From positions 1 to 7,890 of the forward strand of contig JALRBF010000287.1 in NCBI GenBank assembly GCA_023262365.1: 7,890 bases of DNA. The letters are read 5' to 3'. Source of the DNA: Burkholderiaceae bacterium (GTDB lineage Bacteria; Pseudomonadota; Gammaproteobacteria; Burkholderiales; Burkholderiaceae_C). Below the pieces are notes generated by a model. The model was given only the letters and a program-made list of their open reading frames with translations, was not told the DNA's origin and did not search any database. The stretch's first letter is position 1; each line of letters starts with the position of its first letter. Positions 6,010 to 7,890 of this stretch are shown here, one piece after another. The position numbers and the translations under genes are program-made.

Positions 6010-7320
6010 TTAGGGGCAGGCGTGTTGCAGGGCTTGGTCAAGGTCCCACAAGATGTCATCGATGTGCTCAAGCCCAACCGAAAGCCGCACCATGTCTGGC
6101 GTGATGCCGGCCGCCTGCAGCTGCTCGGCTTGCAGCTGGCGGTGCGTGGTTGAGGCCGGGTGGCTGATGAGGGTGCGGGTGTCGCCAATATTGACTAAGT
6201 GGCTAATAAACGTGAGCGATTCGAGCAGCTTAACCCCCGCTTGCATGCCGCCACGTACGCCAAACGCCAGCAAACCCGAAGCGGCGGGTTGCTCGTGCGC
6301 CGGACGGCTGGACTGCTGGCGCAGCAACTGGTGCTGCGGGTGCTCGGGCAGCCCGGGGTAGGCCACCCACGCCACGTTGGGGTGGCGCGCGAGGTGCTGG
6401 GCCACGGCCAGGGCGTTGGCGTTGTGTCGCGCCATGCGCAGCGGCAGCGTCTCAATGCCTTGCAGCAACTGCCAGGCGCTGGCCGGGGCCAAGCTGGCAC
6501 CGTGCACGCGTAGGCCTTCCATACGCAGGCGCATGGTTAAGCCAAAGTCGCCAAAGGTTTCGTAAAACCGCACCCCGTGGTAGCCGGGCGAGGGCTCGGT
6601 CATGCCGGGAAAGTTGCCGTTGTCCCAGGCAAAGCGGCCGCTTTCTACCACCACCCCGCCTAGGGTGGTGCCGTGGCCGCCCAGGTATTTGGTGGCCGAG
6701 TGAATCACCACATCGGCCCCGTGCGCCATGGGATTGCACAGGTAGGGCGAGAGCACGGTGTTGTCCACCACCAGCGGCACGCCGTGCTGGTGCGCCACTT
6801 CGGCCACGGCGGCAATGTTGAGCACCTGCATGCTGGGGTTGCCTAGGGTTTCGGCGTACACCGCGCGGGTGTTGGGCTGCATGGCCGCGGCAAAGGCCTC
6901 GGGTGAGGTGCCGTTAACAAAGGTGGTTTGTATGCCCATGCGCGGCAAGTTAACCGCCAGCATGGTGATGCTGCCGCCGTACAGGCTGTTGGCCGCCACC
7001 ACGTGGTCGCCTTGTTGCAGCAAGGTGGTAAACAGCAGCGACTCGGCGGCCATGCCGCTGGCCGTGGCCACGGCGGCTCGCCCACCTTCGAGCGCGGCCA
7101 CGCGCTCTTCAAACGCCGCCACCGTGGGGTTGCTTAGGCGCGAGTACACGTTGCCAAAGGTTTGCAGGTTAAACAAGCTGGCGGCGTGTTCAGCGTCGTC
7201 AAACACAAAGCTGGAGGTTTGGTAAATGGGCAAGGCGCGCGCGCCGGTGGCGGCGTCGGGAATTTGCCCGGCGTGTATGCACAGCGTTTCGGGGTGAAAG
7301 TGGCGCTCGGTGCTGCTCAT
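6010..7320 (-). CDS. metY: O-acetylhomoserine (thiol)-lyase, PLP-dependent, MetY type
   Basis: This Cys/Met-metabolism PLP enzyme replaces the acetyl group of O-acetylhomoserine with sulfide (giving homocysteine) or methanethiol (giving methionine). The 436 residues match MetY (about 425-440) and exceed MetB or MetC (about 390). Visible features are the N-terminal ETLCIHAGQ (11-19) and YSRLSNPT (59-66), whose Tyr and Arg contact the PLP phosphate of the neighbouring subunit. Gly-Met at 89-90 follows the TASG turn, Asp186 in VVDNT faces the pyridine nitrogen, and the Schiff-base Lys211 lies in SATKYLGGHGTTLGG. The insert around 225-250 with WDNGNFPGMTEP is typical of MetY. The start overlaps the CoA-binding gene by 4 bases (ATGA) and has no Shine-Dalgarno sequence, so coupling is likely. 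A gamma-lyase activity cannot be excluded but fits less well. Confidence 0.93.
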   Translation of the reverse strand: MSSTERHFHPETLCIHAGQIPDAATGARALPIYQTSSFVFDDAEHAASLFNLQTFGNVYSRLSNPTVAAFEERVAALEGGRAAVATASGMAAESLLFTTLLQQGDHVVAANSLYGGSITMLAVNLPRMGIQTTFVNGTSPEAFAAAMQPNTRAVYAETLGNPSMQVLNIAAVAEVAHQHGVPLVVDNTVLSPYLCNPMAHGADVVIHSATKYLGGHGTTLGGVVVESGRFAWDNGNFPGMTEPSPGYHGVRFYETFGDFGLTMRLRMEGLRVHGASLAPASAWQLLQGIETLPLRMARHNANALAVAQHLARHPNVAWVAYPGLPEHPQHQLLRQQSSRPAHEQPAASGLLAFGVRGGMQAGVKLLESLTFISHLVNIGDTRTLISHPASTTHRQLQAEQLQAAGITPDMVRLSVGLEHIDDILWDLDQALQHACP

Positions 7321-7793
7321 GCCGGGGGCAGGCCGGCGTGCAGGCGCCGCGCCGAGATGACGCCGGTGTTCACACCGGCCCAGTGCAGGCCGCCAAACAA
7401 GCGGGCGTGTTCAATTTTGACGCAGCGGTCTTGCACCACCTCAAGCCCCCCCGCTGTGGCAAGGGCGCTGGCTTGTTCGTTCACCACGCCCAACTGCAGC
7501 CACAACACCTTGGCCCCAATGGCCACGGCCTGCTGGGCAATCGCCGGGGTGTCTTCGGGGCGGCGAAACACATCCACCATGTCCACGGGTTGGTCAATCG
7601 CCGCCAGATTGGGGTAGCAGCGCTGGCCCAAAATTTCTGTGTACTTGGGGTTAACCGGCACAATACGGTAGCCGTGCTCAAGCATGTACTTGGCGGCAAA
7701 GTACGACGGCCGGTGAGCCTCGGCAGACAGCCCCACCACCGCCAAGGTGCGGCACTGTTGCAGCAGGCGGCGCAGGTTGGGCAGGGTGCTCAC
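7317..7793 (-). CDS. YccU-like CoA-binding domain protein
   Basis: This is a single-domain Rossmann-like CoA-binding protein (CoA_binding_2 type) of 158 residues. It shows the phosphate loop LAVVGLSAEAHRPSY (17-31), VPVNPK at 45-50, DMVDVFRRPED at 71-81, LWLQLGV at 97-103 and the C-terminal DRCVKIEH at 122-129. The fold equals the nucleotide-binding half of succinyl-CoA synthetase alpha, but the ligase residues are absent and the cellular role of the family is not established. The start is taken as GTG at 7793: it overlaps the upstream stop (GTGA) and begins just before the conserved helix. A longer in-frame reading from 7868 would run 25 residues through the crotonase C-terminus with no family similarity. 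It sits directly between the crotonase and metY, suggesting a helper role for a CoA-ester or thiol step. Confidence 0.85.
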   Translation of the reverse strand: MSTLPNLRRLLQQCRTLAVVGLSAEAHRPSYFAAKYMLEHGYRIVPVNPKYTEILGQRCYPNLAAIDQPVDMVDVFRRPEDTPAIAQQAVAIGAKVLWLQLGVVNEQASALATAGGLEVVQDRCVKIEHARLFGGLHWAGVNTGVISARRLHAGLPPA

Positions 7794-7890
7794 CGGGTGA
7801 AGTTGGGTTGGCGTTTTTCTAAAAAGGCCAAAAACCCTTCTTGTGCGGCCTCGTCCATCATGTTGCACGCCATGGTGGCCTCGGCGTCTT
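7790..7890 (-). CDS. Enoyl-CoA hydratase/isomerase (crotonase family), C-terminal part only
   Basis: The minus strand from the window edge to the TGA at 7790-7792 encodes about 32 residues (DAEATMACNMMDEA, then AQEGFLAFLEKRQPNFTR). The A/D-x-QEG-x-x-AF-x-EKR-x-P ending is the standard C-terminal helix of crotonase-family enoyl-CoA hydratases. These form trimers and add water to, or otherwise process, 2-enoyl-CoA esters. The active-site glutamates and the CoA-binding oxyanion region lie outside the window, so the substrate and exact reaction cannot be judged. The stop overlaps the GTG of the CoA-binding gene by 4 bases, so the two are translated together and the operon starts further right. 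Confidence 0.78.
   Translation of the reverse strand, partial: DAEATMACNMMDEAAQEGFLAFLEKRQPNFTR

Noticed and set aside
5008..6153. 381-residue reading frame on the + strand
   Set aside because: It lies antisense to the acyl-CoA ligase and the metY end, both with complete family motifs. It is rich in His/Arg/Gly/Val with no recognisable motif, as expected from the complementary strand of GC-rich codons.
6645..6675. Inverted repeat caccaccccgcc / tagggtggtg
   Set aside because: It is imperfect, lies within metY codons for TTLGGVVV next to the PLP lysine, and has no T-run. It is explained by glycine and valine codons rather than a terminator.
7794..7868. 25-residue N-terminal extension of the CoA-binding protein
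   Set aside because: It lies wholly inside the crotonase C-terminus and has no family similarity. The GTG at 7793 in the GTGA overlap is the better start.
1..7890. Search for CRISPR arrays, insertion sequences, toxin-antitoxin pairs and phage genes
   Set aside because: No repeated units, terminal inverted repeats, transposase motifs or phage-like proteins were seen; coding genes fill the window.

Overview
The window reads as chromosome from a GC-rich beta-proteobacterium, most likely Burkholderiales and close to Comamonadaceae. This placement rests on gene order, on the N-terminal style of HscA and on codon use, not on any search. Nearly every base is used: no gap between genes exceeds about 60 bases, and every recognisable gene is intact except those at the two ends.

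Left part, + strand (about 1-3766). The window opens with a short C-terminal piece of what looks like a UbiA-type polytopic membrane prenyltransferase. It is joined at a 9-base string (71-79) to an iscA gene that lacks its first third. This join is the strangest thing in the left half: either a real microhomology deletion or an amplification or assembly chimera. Downstream is the usual ISC iron-sulfur cluster operon: iscA, hscB, hscA and fdx, with hscB/hscA overlapping by 1 base and hscA/fdx by 4. HscB (J-protein) and HscA (Hsp70) release the nascent cluster from the scaffold IscU. Fdx supplies electrons, and IscA is an A-type carrier. No iscX follows; instead dnaQ (proofreading exonuclease of DNA polymerase III) starts 21 bases after fdx, possibly from its own leaderless promoter.

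Middle (3767-3899). A tRNA-Val(CAC) gene with encoded CCA sits behind a perfect TATAAT box. Its 3' end overlaps, on the opposite strand, the stop codon and last residues of an aroQ-type gene.

Right part, - strand (3887-7890, read right to left). A tightly packed operon runs: crotonase-family enoyl-CoA hydratase (only its C-terminus is in the window), YccU-like CoA-binding protein, O-acetylhomoserine (thiol)-lyase (MetY type), class I acyl-CoA ligase of the medium-chain/DmdB-like type, and a divergent type II 3-dehydroquinate dehydratase. Three of the four junctions are 4-base overlaps and the fourth is a 6-base gap. A CoA ligase, a crotonase and a thiol-assimilating MetY together resemble the parts needed to activate a methylthio-acid, release methanethiol and recapture it as methionine. 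That is a hypothesis: the genes that would decide it lie outside the window, and ordinary fatty-acid or amino-acid catabolism next to methionine synthesis would look the same here.
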